A stretch of DNA of 41,270 nucleotides from an uncultured Lachnospiraceae bacterium (GCA_902797025.1 CADBRN010000061.1:1-41270); one strand, 5' to 3'. Counted from the stretch's first letter, positions 25,113-34,437 are shown. A program made the numbers and translations. The notes: generated by a model from the sequence alone, not told the origin.

Positions 25113-26780
25113 CTATCTCGCGCGGGACGCCATCTCCTTCATCTCTCTTGCGCTGCTGCGGACCGCGTCCGTGATTTCCGTCCCTCCCAGGATTCTGGCC
25201 AGTTCTTCTACCGATTCGCTTTCATCCAGTTCCCGGATCCGGCTGACCGTGGATCCGTTTTCGACACTCTTCCGGATCTCAAAATGATGATCCGCCATCG
25301 CCGCGATCTGTGCGAGATGCGTGATCGCGATCACCTGACGCCCCTGCGCCACCCGGGCCATTTTTTCCGAAACCTTCTGGGCAGTCCGCCCGCTGATCCC
25401 CGCATCGATCTCATCGAAGATCAGCGTCTCCGTGTCGTCCCGGTCCGCCATGATCGTCCGGATCGCCAGCATGATTCTCGAAAGTTCTCCGCCGGAGGCA
25501 ATCCTCGAGAGCGGCCGCATCGCTTCACCGGGATTTGTCGAAAGCATGAAAGTGACCGTGTCCGCCCCCCGCTCCGTACAGTGACCGGCCGGCTCGAAGA
25601 CAACCTCGAACCCCGCCGAAAGGAAATTCAGATCGAGAAGCGACGCCCGGATGCTCTCTGCAAATTGTTCCGCGCAGTGCTTCCTGCATTCTGTGAGCCT
25701 TGCGGCCGCCTCATTCATCTTCTGCTCTGCGGCCGCCGCCTCCTGCTGAAGCGCTTCCTTTCTCTCCCCGAAATGTCGGAGCGCATCGAGGCGCTCCTCC
25801 TGTTTCGCCAGATAATTCCGGATCTCTCCGATATTCTTCCCGTACTTGGACTCCAGATGACGGATCAGATTGAGACGTTCCTCCGTCCCGAGGAACTCTT
25901 CTTCAGAAAAGGACAGCGCATCCAGATAATCGGAGGCGCTCCGGTCAAAATCGGAAAGCAGGCTCTCCGCGTCCGCAAGAGATGACGCCAGATCCGCGAG
26001 CGTGTCGTCGTACTCCGTAATTTCCGAAAGATCACGCAGTGCGCGGCTCACAAGATCCCCCGCGCCTTCCCCGCCGGTCATCCGGCAGACCTCACCGAGC
26101 GTCGCGGTGATTCTCCGGCTGTTCGCCATTCTCCGGTACTCCCGGTCGAGTTCTTCCTCCTCCCCGTCGCGAAGATTCGCGTCCCGGATCTCATTTATTT
26201 CATAGGTAAGAAGGTCGATCTCGCGATCTCTCTTCCGGTCGTCGATCTGATATTCAGAAAGCTCCCGCGTGACCTCGCGGTACGATCGGCAGGCCTCTCT
26301 CACCTCCGCGAGCAGCGGAGCGGTCTGTTCTTCCCCGTACATATCGAGAAGACGGAGCTGTCCGTCCGCATCGAGCAGTGTCTGATTTTCATGCTGCCCG
26401 TGGATGTCGATGAGAAGGGATGCAGCCTGCTTCAGCGCGGATGCGGTGCACGTCTCCCCGTTGATGCGGTTCACACTCCGTCCCTCCCGGATCCTCCTGG
26501 CGATAATGACCTGGCCGTCTTCCGGCTCGATCCCGATCTCCAGCAGTTTTTTTCTCACCGACTCGTGTTCCACGTCAAAAACGAGTTCCACGAGTGCGGA
26601 ATCACGTCCGGTCCGCAGCATATCCTTCGAAAATTTCTGCCCGAGCGCAAGATTGACGGCTCCGAGCAGGATCGACTTTCCGGCTCCGGTCTCACCCGTT
26701 AAAATATTAAGGCCCCGACCGAACAGGACATCCGCCTCGTCGATCAGCGCCAGATTTTTTACATGCAGTTCTGTCAACAT
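25113..26780 (-). CDS. recN: DNA repair protein RecN
   Basis: Encodes a 555-residue SMC-like ATPase that acts early in double-strand break repair. The N terminus begins MLTELHVKNLALIDEADVLFGRGLNI; Walker A is GETGAGKS near residue 33; a long coiled-coil middle (about 150-400) is followed by the signature region ASGGELSRIMLAIR and Walker B ETLIFDEIDAGISG. I chose ATG 26780 because GGAGG lies 8 nt upstream and the start matches relatives; a frame eight codons longer lacks this. It follows argR by about 60 bp. In many Clostridia spoIVB and spo0A follow recN; here a terminator and hrcA follow instead. Confidence 0.97.
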   Translation of the reverse strand: MLTELHVKNLALIDEADVLFGRGLNILTGETGAGKSILLGAVNLALGQKFSKDMLRTGRDSALVELVFDVEHESVRKKLLEIGIEPEDGQVIIARRIREGRSVNRINGETCTASALKQAASLLIDIHGQHENQTLLDADGQLRLLDMYGEEQTAPLLAEVREACRSYREVTRELSEYQIDDRKRDREIDLLTYEINEIRDANLRDGEEEELDREYRRMANSRRITATLGEVCRMTGGEGAGDLVSRALRDLSEITEYDDTLADLASSLADAESLLSDFDRSASDYLDALSFSEEEFLGTEERLNLIRHLESKYGKNIGEIRNYLAKQEERLDALRHFGERKEALQQEAAAAEQKMNEAAARLTECRKHCAEQFAESIRASLLDLNFLSAGFEVVFEPAGHCTERGADTVTFMLSTNPGEAMRPLSRIASGGELSRIMLAIRTIMADRDDTETLIFDEIDAGISGRTAQKVSEKMARVAQGRQVIAITHLAQIAAMADHHFEIRKSVENGSTVSRIRELDESESVEELARILGGTEITDAVRSSAREMKEMASRAR

Positions 26781-26843
26781 TTCCGGTGCCTCCATTTCTT
26801 TCACACCAGATCCGCCGCCCGGCGGCAGACGGAGCGCCTCAGG

Positions 26844-27299
26844 TCAGATACGTTCCAGCATCCTCCGAAGATTTTCCATCACACGCACCGCGTCGTCGTG
26901 ACTTCTCGCCGCGCACATGATCGTATTGTCCCCAGCGATGCTTCCGACGATCTCATCGAGATGAAGTTCATCGAGGACCGACGCCGCCGCCATCGCCATC
27001 CCGGGCGCGGTCTTGATCACGACGATACTGTCCGCGGTGTCCATCGAGACAAAGGAATCCTTCAGCACACGGATGAAGCGTCCTTCCTCGTCCTTGGGAA
27101 TATTCTCCATCAGCGCGTAGCGGAACCCGCCGTGATCATTGGCCTGCTTCGTCAGTTTCAGCTCGCGGATATCACGCGAAACCGTCGCCTGCGTGACCGG
27201 AAACCCCGTCTCATTGAGCTTCTTCGCAAGTTCCTCCTGCGTCTCAATATCGTACTCACGGATCAGCTTTAATATCTGCGCGTGCCTGTTCGGTTTCAT
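26844..27299 (-). CDS. argR: Arginine repressor ArgR
   Basis: Encodes a 151-residue ArgR/AhrC, the hexameric regulator of arginine synthesis and catabolism. The N-terminal winged helix (about 1-70) includes ETQEELAKKLNETGFPVTQATVSRDIRELKL; the C-terminal arginine-binding and oligomerisation domain has the GSIAGDNTIMCAAR motif near residue 120. I prefer ATG 27299 (MKPNRHAQIL) with GGGGG 8 nt upstream; an ATG five codons earlier, 2 nt after the nadK stop, is possible by coupling. Its place between nadK and recN is a standard Firmicute order. No arginine-biosynthesis gene is in the window. Confidence 0.96.
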   Translation of the reverse strand: MKPNRHAQILKLIREYDIETQEELAKKLNETGFPVTQATVSRDIRELKLTKQANDHGGFRYALMENIPKDEEGRFIRVLKDSFVSMDTADSIVVIKTAPGMAMAAASVLDELHLDEIVGSIAGDNTIMCAARSHDDAVRVMENLRRMLERI

Positions 27300-27316
27300 A
27301 CCAGATGCCCCCATTT

Positions 27317-28177
27317 TCAGTTGCTCATCTTGCGGCTGAGCGTCTCAAGAAAACTGTGATTGTCAAGCTTGACGAAAAGCGCGGTCTTGTCCGCGCGCCG
27401 GATATCGATGCGGTCCCCCGTCGTCATCGCCACCTTCTTGTTTCCGTCAAAGTAAGCCGCCGCCTGTTCCTGCTGCCCGTCCCGTCCCGGCCCGACGATC
27501 ACGCTGATGGTATCCTCACAGGGAAGCACGATGCTCCGGGTGTTCAGTACGTGGGCCGCCAGCGGCGTCATCAGAAAAAGATTCGCCCCGGGAGCGATGA
27601 TCGGCCCCCCGACCGACATACTGTACCCTGTGGATCCGGTGGGCGTAGAGATAATGATTCCGTCGGACTTGTACGAATTCAGATATGCCCCGTTCACGAA
27701 ATTCTTCACCTCGATCGTCCCGTACGCCTCATCTCTCCGTATGACGATGTCGTTGAGCGCGATGTCCGAATCCGATTCCATTCCTGACCGGGAAACGGTC
27801 CCGCGCAGCAGCATCCTCTCCTCGATCAGATATTCGTCGCGGATCAGATGATCCATCGCCGTGTAGATCGAGGTGCGGTCGATTTCCGCGAGATATCCGA
27901 GAGTCCCCAGATTGATCCCGAGAAGAGGAATCTGACGGTCAATCGTGTCTGTCGCAGACAGAATCAGCGTCCCGTCCCCGCCGAGCACGAGAATGCAGTC
28001 CGTACCCTCGGGGATATTGTCCGGATTCGTGTACCGGAAAGGATCGTGCACGTTTCTCTTGTTTTCCAGACAATACGTACACGTCTGTCCCTTGCTCATG
28101 AGATAATTCATGATCGAATGCGTGACCGCGAGGTCCGGATCCTTGATGGTATTTGTAATAAGATAAAACCGGTGCAT
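27317..28177 (-). CDS. nadK: NAD kinase
   Basis: Encodes a 286-residue ATP-NAD kinase that makes NADP. Conserved motifs are GGDGTLI (about residues 65-71), INLGTLGYLAEID (from about residue 84) and the TPTGSTGYSMSVGGPI region near residue 165. I placed the start at ATG 28177 because GGAGG lies 5-6 nt upstream and the protein then begins MHRFYLITNTIKD; a frame 21 codons longer overlaps tlyA and lacks a site. It sits between tlyA and argR in the operon. Confidence 0.97.
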   Translation of the reverse strand: MHRFYLITNTIKDPDLAVTHSIMNYLMSKGQTCTYCLENKRNVHDPFRYTNPDNIPEGTDCILVLGGDGTLILSATDTIDRQIPLLGINLGTLGYLAEIDRTSIYTAMDHLIRDEYLIEERMLLRGTVSRSGMESDSDIALNDIVIRRDEAYGTIEVKNFVNGAYLNSYKSDGIIISTPTGSTGYSMSVGGPIIAPGANLFLMTPLAAHVLNTRSIVLPCEDTISVIVGPGRDGQQEQAAAYFDGNKKVAMTTGDRIDIRRADKTALFVKLDNHSFLETLSRKMSN

Positions 28178-28205
28178 AGAAACCTCCGCCGCTCTTTTGC
28201 AGCTC

Positions 28206-29036
28206 TTACGGCTGACGGTCCAGTTCGTCATGTGCTGCACGGACCGTATCCCTGATTCTCTCGTCTGTCAGACGTCCCTGCCCGGAGAAAATCGTCTCCC
28301 CCGGTGCTTCCAGATAAAGCAGGTATTCGATATTGCCCTCCGGTCCCTTGATCGGGGAATAATCGAGTCCCAGCACTCTGCAGCCGAGGGAATCTGCGAT
28401 GTCTCCGACCTTCCGGATCACTTCTTCGTGCACCTCCGGATCCCGGACCACTCCTTTTTTCCCGACCTTTTCGCGGCCCGCCTCAAACTGCGGTTTGATC
28501 AGACAGACCGCCCTTCCGGATGGCGTGATCAGATTCAGCGCGGCCGGAAGCACGATCGACAGTGAGATAAACGACACATCTATGGATACGAAGGAAGGTC
28601 TCTCGCCGATCGCATCCGGCGTCAGATACCGGATATTTGTCTTTTCCATGCAGACGACACGCGGATCTTCCCTCAGTTTCCACGCCAGCTGGCCCCGTCC
28701 GACGTCGACCGAATAGACCAGCCGCGCGCCGTTCTGAAGCATACAGTCCGTGAATCCTCCGGTCGACGCACCCACATCCATGCAGACGCGGCCGGTAAGA
28801 TCCGGATGAAATACGCGGATCGCTTTTTCCAGCTTCAGTCCGCCCCGACCGACATAAGGGAGCGGATTGTGTCCGCGGTACTCGATCTTCGCGGTCTCGT
28901 CGAACCGCATGCCTGCCTTGTCTTCTTTCTGTCCATCGACGTAAATCTCGCCCGCCATGATCAGACGCTTTGCCTTCTCTCTGGCATCCGCAAATCCATG
29001 CCGGATCACGAGGACATCGAGCCGCTCTTTTCCCAT
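28206..29036 (-). CDS. TlyA family rRNA (cytidine-2'-O)-methyltransferase
   Basis: Encodes 276 residues: an N-terminal S4 RNA-binding domain (about 1-62, RLDVLVIRHGFADAREKAKRLIMAGEI) and an FtsJ/RrmJ-type methyltransferase domain (YVGRGGLKLEKAI, then CMDVGASTGGFTDCML near residue 88 and SIDVSFISL). Mycobacterial TlyA 2'-O-methylates 16S C1409 and 23S C1920; some relatives have also been called hemolysins. I chose ATG 29036 over a 42-codon longer frame that overlaps dxs. A GGAAGG site is about 9 nt upstream. Its place between dxs and nadK is conserved in Firmicutes. Confidence 0.93.
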   Translation of the reverse strand: MGKERLDVLVIRHGFADAREKAKRLIMAGEIYVDGQKEDKAGMRFDETAKIEYRGHNPLPYVGRGGLKLEKAIRVFHPDLTGRVCMDVGASTGGFTDCMLQNGARLVYSVDVGRGQLAWKLREDPRVVCMEKTNIRYLTPDAIGERPSFVSIDVSFISLSIVLPAALNLITPSGRAVCLIKPQFEAGREKVGKKGVVRDPEVHEEVIRKVGDIADSLGCRVLGLDYSPIKGPEGNIEYLLYLEAPGETIFSGQGRLTDERIRDTVRAAHDELDRQP

Positions 29037-29077
29037 TTCCTTCTGTCCTTCCAGTTCCTTCCGGTTTCTTCCGGTAT

Positions 29078-30946
29078 TCAATCCGGTCCTTCTGTTCCGT
29101 CCCCGCTGATGACCGCTTCGCAGATCGTATCCGCGTCCAGGCCGGCCTCCTGTCTCTGCCACGCAACGCTTCCGTGTCCGATATACTCATCCGGAATCGC
29201 AAAGATCTTCACCCGCACATCCGGATGTGCCTGCCCGATATAAGCGAGGACCTGTTCACCGAAACCGCCCGTCCGGACATTTTCTTCGATCGTGATCATC
29301 GTTCTGTGCGTCCCCGCGAGACGGTCGATCATCCCGGTGTCAATCGGTTTTGCGAAACGCATATTGACGAGTGTCGCCCGTCTTCCTGCCTGGTTCAGCT
29401 TCCGCAGTACGTCGAGTCCCGTCCGTACCATGGAACCGATCGCGAGGATCGCGATGTCCTCCTGAAGCTCGATCATTTCCGCTTTTCCATACTCAATCGG
29501 ACTTCTCTGATACGTCAGACCGCCGTACGCCTCTCCCTTCGGATAACGGATCGCGACCGGGCCGTTGAAGCCTACCGCAAATTTCACCATATCGGAGAGT
29601 TCCCAGAAGTTTTTCGGCGCCATCACCGTCATATTCGGCATCATCGTCAGGTACGACAGATCAAAACAGCCGTTGTGTGTCCGTCCGTCCGCACCCACAA
29701 AGCCCGAACGGTCGAGCGCAAAGACGACGTGCAGGTTCTGCATGCACACATCCTCCATGATCTGGTCAAAGGCGCGCTGCAGAAACGACGAATACACCGC
29801 GACGATCGGAATCACGCCGCCGAGCGCCAGACCCGCGGCAAATGTCACCGCATGTCCCTCGGCGATACCGACGTCATAAAACCGGTCCGGATACATATTT
29901 GCGAAGCGCTTCAGTCCTGTTCCCCCTGCCATCGCCGCCGTCACCGCGACGACCTTCGGATCGCGTCCGCCGATCTTCGTCATGATCGTCGCAAAAACGT
30001 CCGTGTAGGTCGGCGCCTGTTCCGCCAGCGGAATGCCGGTCTCCGGATCAAACGGGCCGGTTCCGTGGAACCGCGAAGGATGACGGACCGCCGGGGTAAA
30101 TCCCCTGCCCTTCTCGGTCAGCACGTGCAGGAGCACCGGTCCCCTGAAAGACCGCGCCTCCTGCAGCACCCGGATCAGCTGGGGAATGTTATGACCGTCA
30201 ACCGGCCCCAGGTAGGTGAGTCCCATATTTTCGAAAAGCATACCCGGGATCATGATTTCCTTCAGGCCGCTCTTTGCCCTTCTTATGGCTCCGACCATCC
30301 TGTCTCCGACGACCGGTATCTTCTCAAGCGCCGCCGATACATTCATCTTCATATCCGTATATGCCGCGGAGGTGCGGATTCTTCCGAGATAATCGGACAT
30401 CCCGCCGACATTTTTTGAGATCGACATCGTATTGTCATTCAGCACGATGACAAAATTCGTATCCAGGCAGCCCGCGTTGTTCAGCGCCTCGAAAGCCATC
30501 CCCCCTGTGATGGAACCGTCTCCGATCACGGAGACAACCGAATAATTCTGATGCTGCAGTTCTCTGGCGTGTACGTATCCGAGTCCCGCCGAGATCGAGG
30601 TCGAACTGTGGCCGGTATCGAAACTGTCGCACGGACTCTCGCTTCTTCTCGGGAATCCGCTGATTCCGTCCTTCTGACGCAGATGCGCAAACTCGTCCTT
30701 CCTTCCCGTCAGGATTTTGTGCGTGTAGGACTGGTGTCCGACGTCCCAGATAATCTTGTCCCGCGGAAGCGTATAGACGCGGTGAAGCGCAATCGTCAAT
30801 TCGACGGTTCCGAGATTTGACGCGAGGTGCCCGCCGGTTTTGCTCACAGAGCGGATCAGAAACTGCCGGATCTCAGCCGCCAGACGCGGAAGATCTTCCT
30901 CCCGCAGCTTTTTCACATCATTCGCCTCATGGATCATTTCCAGCAT
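29078..30946 (-). CDS. dxs: 1-deoxy-D-xylulose-5-phosphate synthase
   Basis: Encodes a 622-residue thiamine-diphosphate enzyme that condenses pyruvate and glyceraldehyde 3-phosphate, the first step of the MEP isoprenoid pathway. Visible features are GHLASNLGTVELTIALH near residue 36, the ThDP motif GDGSITGGMAFEALNNAG...NDN near 141-170, the middle FDVGIAEGHAVTFAAGLA segment, and a C-terminal transketolase-like domain. I chose ATG 30946 because AGGAG lies 9 nt upstream; an ATG eight codons earlier overlaps the ispA stop and is an alternative by coupling. It is downstream of the prenyl synthase gene ispA, so isoprenoid supply is co-transcribed. Confidence 0.97.
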   Translation of the reverse strand: MLEMIHEANDVKKLREEDLPRLAAEIRQFLIRSVSKTGGHLASNLGTVELTIALHRVYTLPRDKIIWDVGHQSYTHKILTGRKDEFAHLRQKDGISGFPRRSESPCDSFDTGHSSTSISAGLGYVHARELQHQNYSVVSVIGDGSITGGMAFEALNNAGCLDTNFVIVLNDNTMSISKNVGGMSDYLGRIRTSAAYTDMKMNVSAALEKIPVVGDRMVGAIRRAKSGLKEIMIPGMLFENMGLTYLGPVDGHNIPQLIRVLQEARSFRGPVLLHVLTEKGRGFTPAVRHPSRFHGTGPFDPETGIPLAEQAPTYTDVFATIMTKIGGRDPKVVAVTAAMAGGTGLKRFANMYPDRFYDVGIAEGHAVTFAAGLALGGVIPIVAVYSSFLQRAFDQIMEDVCMQNLHVVFALDRSGFVGADGRTHNGCFDLSYLTMMPNMTVMAPKNFWELSDMVKFAVGFNGPVAIRYPKGEAYGGLTYQRSPIEYGKAEMIELQEDIAILAIGSMVRTGLDVLRKLNQAGRRATLVNMRFAKPIDTGMIDRLAGTHRTMITIEENVRTGGFGEQVLAYIGQAHPDVRVKIFAIPDEYIGHGSVAWQRQEAGLDADTICEAVISGDGTEGPD

Positions 30947-30966
30947 AACTACCGTCTCCTGTAAAA

Positions 30967-31896
30967 TCATTTCGTCCGGGCGGCAAGTTTTTTCACCAGA
31001 TGAATCAGAAATTCCGTGTCCCCCGGAATCGTCTCCAGAAGTCCCGCCGCCTGTTCGGTCAGAGTCTCAACCTTTTGTCTGGCGCCCTCTATACCGAGCA
31101 GTGTTACATACGTCGTTTTCTCATTCCGCTCATCCGAGCGGACCGGCTTCCCAAGTTCCCTCTCATCGCCCGTGACATCCAGAATATCATCCTGAATCTG
31201 AAATGCCAGGCCGATCCTTTTTCCGAGGTCGTCCATGCAGAGCTGGTCGCTCTTGTCCGCCCCCGCCAGAATCGCTCCGATCTGGAGCGGCGCCTCGATC
31301 AGCTTCGAGGTCTTATATTCATAAATATAATCCAGCATATCCCGATCGATCGAAAGATGCCCGGATTTTTCATTTTCCACATCGACACTCTGTCCGGCGA
31401 GCATACCGCGGATCCCGGTCTTATTGCTCATCGTCCGCAGAGCCTCTGCGATCCGTTCCCCGATCTCCTGAAAATCCTCCCGCCCGTAGATGTACAGGAA
31501 CGACTGGAGCGCCGTCTCATACGCGTAATTCAGGAGCGCATCGCCTGCGAGCAGTGCAGCCGCCTCCCCGTATACGATATGAACCGTCGGTTTTCCTCTC
31601 CGCAGATCATCGTTGTCGATCGCCGGAAGATCGTCATGAATCAGAGAATGCGTATGAATCATCTCGATCGCTGCCATGAACGGCTCTACGATCGCCGATT
31701 CTCCGCCGAAAAGGTGATAACTCTCATACATAAGAAGCGGACGGATCCGTTTTCCGCCCGCTTCCATGCTGTAGCACATCGCCTCACGGATCTTTTTCGC
31801 ATAACCTCCGTCATCCTCCGGCAGAAAACGCCGGATCACCTGTTCAACGGCCGCGCTCTTCTTTTTGAGCTCTTCTTCAAACACCCGTTCTTCCAT
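30967..31896 (-). CDS. ispA: Polyprenyl synthetase (farnesyl diphosphate synthase type)
   Basis: Encodes a 309-residue trans-isoprenyl diphosphate synthase that condenses IPP with allylic diphosphates. The first aspartate-rich motif is DDLPAIDNDDLRRGKPT near residue 88, the second is DDILDVTGD near residue 232, and the GGKRIRPLL segment binds IPP. The motif spacing and operon position favour farnesyl diphosphate synthase (IspA), though geranylgeranyl specificity is not excluded by sequence. The ATG at 31896 has GGGAG 8 nt upstream; a TTG two codons earlier overlaps the xseB stop. Located between xseB and dxs. Confidence 0.94.
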   Translation of the reverse strand: MEERVFEEELKKKSAAVEQVIRRFLPEDDGGYAKKIREAMCYSMEAGGKRIRPLLMYESYHLFGGESAIVEPFMAAIEMIHTHSLIHDDLPAIDNDDLRRGKPTVHIVYGEAAALLAGDALLNYAYETALQSFLYIYGREDFQEIGERIAEALRTMSNKTGIRGMLAGQSVDVENEKSGHLSIDRDMLDYIYEYKTSKLIEAPLQIGAILAGADKSDQLCMDDLGKRIGLAFQIQDDILDVTGDERELGKPVRSDERNEKTTYVTLLGIEGARQKVETLTEQAAGLLETIPGDTEFLIHLVKKLAARTK

Positions 31897-31898
31897 GA

Positions 31899-32126
31899 TC
31901 AAAACTCCCTGAGTGTCCCGTCACTGCTGATCTGCATCATTTTCTTCTCGACCTGATCGATCCTTCCGCTGCAGGTTTTTAAAAGTTCCATTCCTTCCTT
32001 ATATAACTGAAAGGATTCCTCAAGAGACAGATCTTTCTGTTCGAGACGTCCGGCGATCTCATCAAGCCGTTTAAACGCTTCCTCAAGCGTCTGCTCTTTT
32101 TCCTTCTGCCTGGTTTCTTCCGCCAT
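31899..32126 (-). CDS. xseB: Exodeoxyribonuclease VII small subunit
   Basis: Encodes a 75-residue helical XseB, several copies of which bind one XseA in exonuclease VII. The core motif LEEAFKRLDEIAGRLEQKDLSLEESFQLYKEGMELLK is typical. The ATG has GGAGG upstream. It starts 20 bp after xseA and overlaps the following ispA leader, consistent with a single transcript. Confidence 0.96.
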   Translation of the reverse strand: MAEETRQKEKEQTLEEAFKRLDEIAGRLEQKDLSLEESFQLYKEGMELLKTCSGRIDQVEKKMMQISSDGTLREF

Positions 32127-32146
32127 GCGTATCCTCCCGTCTGACT

Positions 32147-33427
32147 TTACGAAGACTGATACTTCAACTCTTCCGTATCTGAAACGACCGCGTCGATTCG
32201 TCCGTCACGCACATAAATATGCACCGGATCCCCGCTCTCCACATCCTGCACGCTCACGACGGGCTCCCCGCCCTCTTTTTCGCTCCGCGCATAGCCCTGA
32301 TTCAGCTTCGCAAGCGGCGACAATCCCTTCATTCTCTCGATTCTCATCTGCAGCGCGTGGCGCTTTTCATCGAGCAACCGGACTTTTCCATTTTCAATGC
32401 GCACTCCCGCGCGTTCGACGTACAGCCTGCTCTCCCGGACGGAGTCTTCCGCCGCCCGGATGATCCGTTCACGCAGACCTGCCAGATCCGCCTTCCGGTT
32501 CCGAAGACGCTTTTCCGGTGAAAGCTCCGCCCAGACCGCCCGCCGTTTCGCGATCTCACTTCGCGCACTCTGGACGCACATCTCCATCCCCATCTGCAGG
32601 CGCCGTTCATACCGTTCCAGACGCATCAGAATCTCGCTGATATCCGCGACCGCCAGCTCTGCCGCCGCGGAAGGCGTCGGAGCTCTTAAATCCGCCACAA
32701 AATCCGTGATCGTTGTATCCGTCTCATGCCCGACCGCCGAGATGACCGGCGTCCGGCAGTTGAAGACCGCCTCTGCGACCTCCCTCTCATTAAAAGCCCA
32801 GAGATCCTCGATCGAACCTCCGCCCCGCCCGATGATAATACAGTCCAGATTCATCCGGTCCAGCGTCCTGATTCCGCGGACGATGCTCTCCTTCGCCCCG
32901 TCCCCCTGTACAAGCGCCGGATATAAAATCAACTGAATGTAGGGATTTCTGCGAAGGGCAATATTCCGGATATCCTGAACCGCCGCCCCCGTCGGTGCTG
33001 TCACGATCCCGAGCGTCCGGACATACTTCGGAACCGGCTGCTTGTACATCGGATCAAACATTCCCATCTCCTGAAGCTCCGCCTTCAGCTTCAGAAACTG
33101 TTCATAGAGCACGCCGGCTCCGGCAAGTTCGATCTTTTTGGCATACAGCTGGTATTTTCCGTCTCTTGGGAAAACCTCGACCGACCCGGTCACGACGACC
33201 TTGTCGCCTTCCTTCATATGAAAAGCCAGTCCGCGGCGCGAACTGGAAAACATGACACACGCCATTGCGGATGACGCGTCCTTTATCGTAAAAAACAGAT
33301 TGCCCGACCGGTGATACGTGCAGTTGCTCACCTCCCCGCTCACGGAAACCCGCGGCAGGAGCACATCCTGCCGGAACAGATTTCCGATATAAGCGGTCAT
33401 CTGCGAGACAGAATAGACCCGGTTCAC
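32147..33427 (-). CDS. xseA: Exodeoxyribonuclease VII large subunit
   Basis: Encodes a 426-residue XseA, the catalytic subunit that degrades single-stranded DNA. The N-terminal OB-fold covers about 1-100 (VYSVSQMTAYIGNLF, GEVSNCTYHRSGNLFFTIKD). The catalytic domain shows IIIGRGGGSIEDLWAFNEREVA near residue 197 and HETDTTITDFVADLRAPTPSAAAE near residue 231, followed by a long coiled coil. The start is GTG overlapping the nusB stop codon (GTGA). Confidence 0.97.
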   Translation of the reverse strand: MNRVYSVSQMTAYIGNLFRQDVLLPRVSVSGEVSNCTYHRSGNLFFTIKDASSAMACVMFSSSRRGLAFHMKEGDKVVVTGSVEVFPRDGKYQLYAKKIELAGAGVLYEQFLKLKAELQEMGMFDPMYKQPVPKYVRTLGIVTAPTGAAVQDIRNIALRRNPYIQLILYPALVQGDGAKESIVRGIRTLDRMNLDCIIIGRGGGSIEDLWAFNEREVAEAVFNCRTPVISAVGHETDTTITDFVADLRAPTPSAAAELAVADISEILMRLERYERRLQMGMEMCVQSARSEIAKRRAVWAELSPEKRLRNRKADLAGLRERIIRAAEDSVRESRLYVERAGVRIENGKVRLLDEKRHALQMRIERMKGLSPLAKLNQGYARSEKEGGEPVVSVQDVESGDPVHIYVRDGRIDAVVSDTEELKYQSS

Positions 33428-33864
33428 TTCCGATTTTCCTCCGCGATTTTGGCGAGAATTCCGTTGACAAACGAGGCGGAATGATCTCCTCCGTATTTCT
33501 TCGCGAGCTCGACCGCCTCATTGATGGCCACACCCGTCGGAATCTCCTCGTCATAGCAGATCTCATAGACCGCAAGCCGGAGTACGCACCGGTCCGTCCC
33601 TGCCATACGGCGGATCTTCCATCCTTCGCTGATCTTATCCAGCATCGCGTCAATCTCTTCCTGGTGCGCGAGGATACCGTCCAGCTTCTTAGTGATATAC
33701 GCGGTATCCTCATCGGTCGGCATGACGCCCTGAACCTCAGACAGCCGTCCGTCGTTCATCCCTTCGAGGTACAGATTCCGCTGTTCCCGCGTTCCGTTTT
33801 CATCGTAAAACTGCGACATGAACAGCAGGATAAAAATCGTTTCGCGTATTTCGCTGCGTTTCAT
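33424..33864 (-). CDS. nusB: Transcription antitermination factor NusB
   Basis: Encodes a 146-residue helical NusB, which with NusE binds boxA RNA and promotes processive rRNA transcription. Recognisable are MKRSEIRETIFILLF at the N terminus and VLRLAVYEICYDEEIPTGVAINEAVELAKKYGGDHSASFVNGIL near the C terminus. The ATG has GGAG about 8 nt upstream. It is preceded by asp23 and followed by xseA, matching the B. subtilis yqhY-nusB order. Confidence 0.97.
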   Translation of the reverse strand: MKRSEIRETIFILLFMSQFYDENGTREQRNLYLEGMNDGRLSEVQGVMPTDEDTAYITKKLDGILAHQEEIDAMLDKISEGWKIRRMAGTDRCVLRLAVYEICYDEEIPTGVAINEAVELAKKYGGDHSASFVNGILAKIAEENRK

Positions 33865-33884
33865 AATTATGTCTCCGTTCCTGT

Positions 33885-34262
33885 TTACTTCGATGCGTCC
33901 ACAACAACTTCCGCGACGCTGACATTTACATCGGACACTTCCAGTCCCGTCATATTCTCGAGGGCGGATTTCACGCGCTCCTGAACCTGGCGCGTCACAT
34001 CCGGAATGCTGAACCCGTAATTCATATTGATAATGATGCGGACGGAAGCGACTCCCTCCAGAACATCGACCTTGACTCCGCGCAGAATCGCCTTCCTCCG
34101 GATATGGCCGATCTTGTCATTTGTAATATTTCCGCCGAGTGAAGCGACCCCGTCGATCTCCGTCGCAGCGAGACCGACAATGCTGGCGAGCACATCCTCC
34201 GCGATCTGCACTGTACCGTTTTTCTTATCGTCATAGATGGTGACCATATTCTTATCCGCCAT
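33885..34262 (-). CDS. Asp23/Gls24 family envelope-stress protein (YqhY-like)
   Basis: Encodes 125 residues of the Asp23/YqhY family. YqhY is linked to regulation of acetyl-CoA carboxylase in B. subtilis, and other members act in envelope stress. Family features include GTVQIAEDVLASIVGLAATEIDGVASL and the C-terminal VQERVKSALENMTGLEVSDVNVSV. I chose ATG 34262 with GGAGG 6 nt upstream; the long 5' extension of the frame reaches into the prfC terminator and is not used. It is the first gene of the asp23-recN unit, with its own promoter. The position next to nusB supports YqhY orthology. Confidence 0.93.
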   Translation of the reverse strand: MADKNMVTIYDDKKNGTVQIAEDVLASIVGLAATEIDGVASLGGNITNDKIGHIRRKAILRGVKVDVLEGVASVRIIINMNYGFSIPDVTRQVQERVKSALENMTGLEVSDVNVSVAEVVVDASK

Positions 34263-34325
34263 AAAATGCCTCCGTACTGTCCGCCTCCGAAGCGGGCGGG
34301 CGTAAAAATTCAATACTTCTACCGT

Positions 34326-34355
34326 ATTATACCATATCCGGAGGGCGGGATTCAA
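34326..34355 (-). promoter_or_regulatory. Promoter of the asp23-nusB-...-recN operon
   Basis: Minus-strand TTGAAT (34350-34355), 18-bp spacer, perfect TATAAT (34326-34331), leader of about 55-60 nt to the asp23 ATG. It follows directly on the prfC terminator. Confidence 0.75.
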
Positions 34356-34362
34356 CGAAACG

Positions 34363-34418
34363 AAAAAACAAGAGCAAGGCGCCGCCTGCCCTTCGGCCCG
34401 GCAAACCCTGCTCCTCTC
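34363..34418 (-). terminator. prfC intrinsic terminator
   Basis: After the prfC stop, the minus strand has a hairpin of GAGCAGGG with CCTTGCTC enclosing a GC-rich inner region, followed by TGT6 (34370-34363). Confidence 0.75.
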
Positions 34419-34437
34419 TTTCCTTCTGATCAATCGT

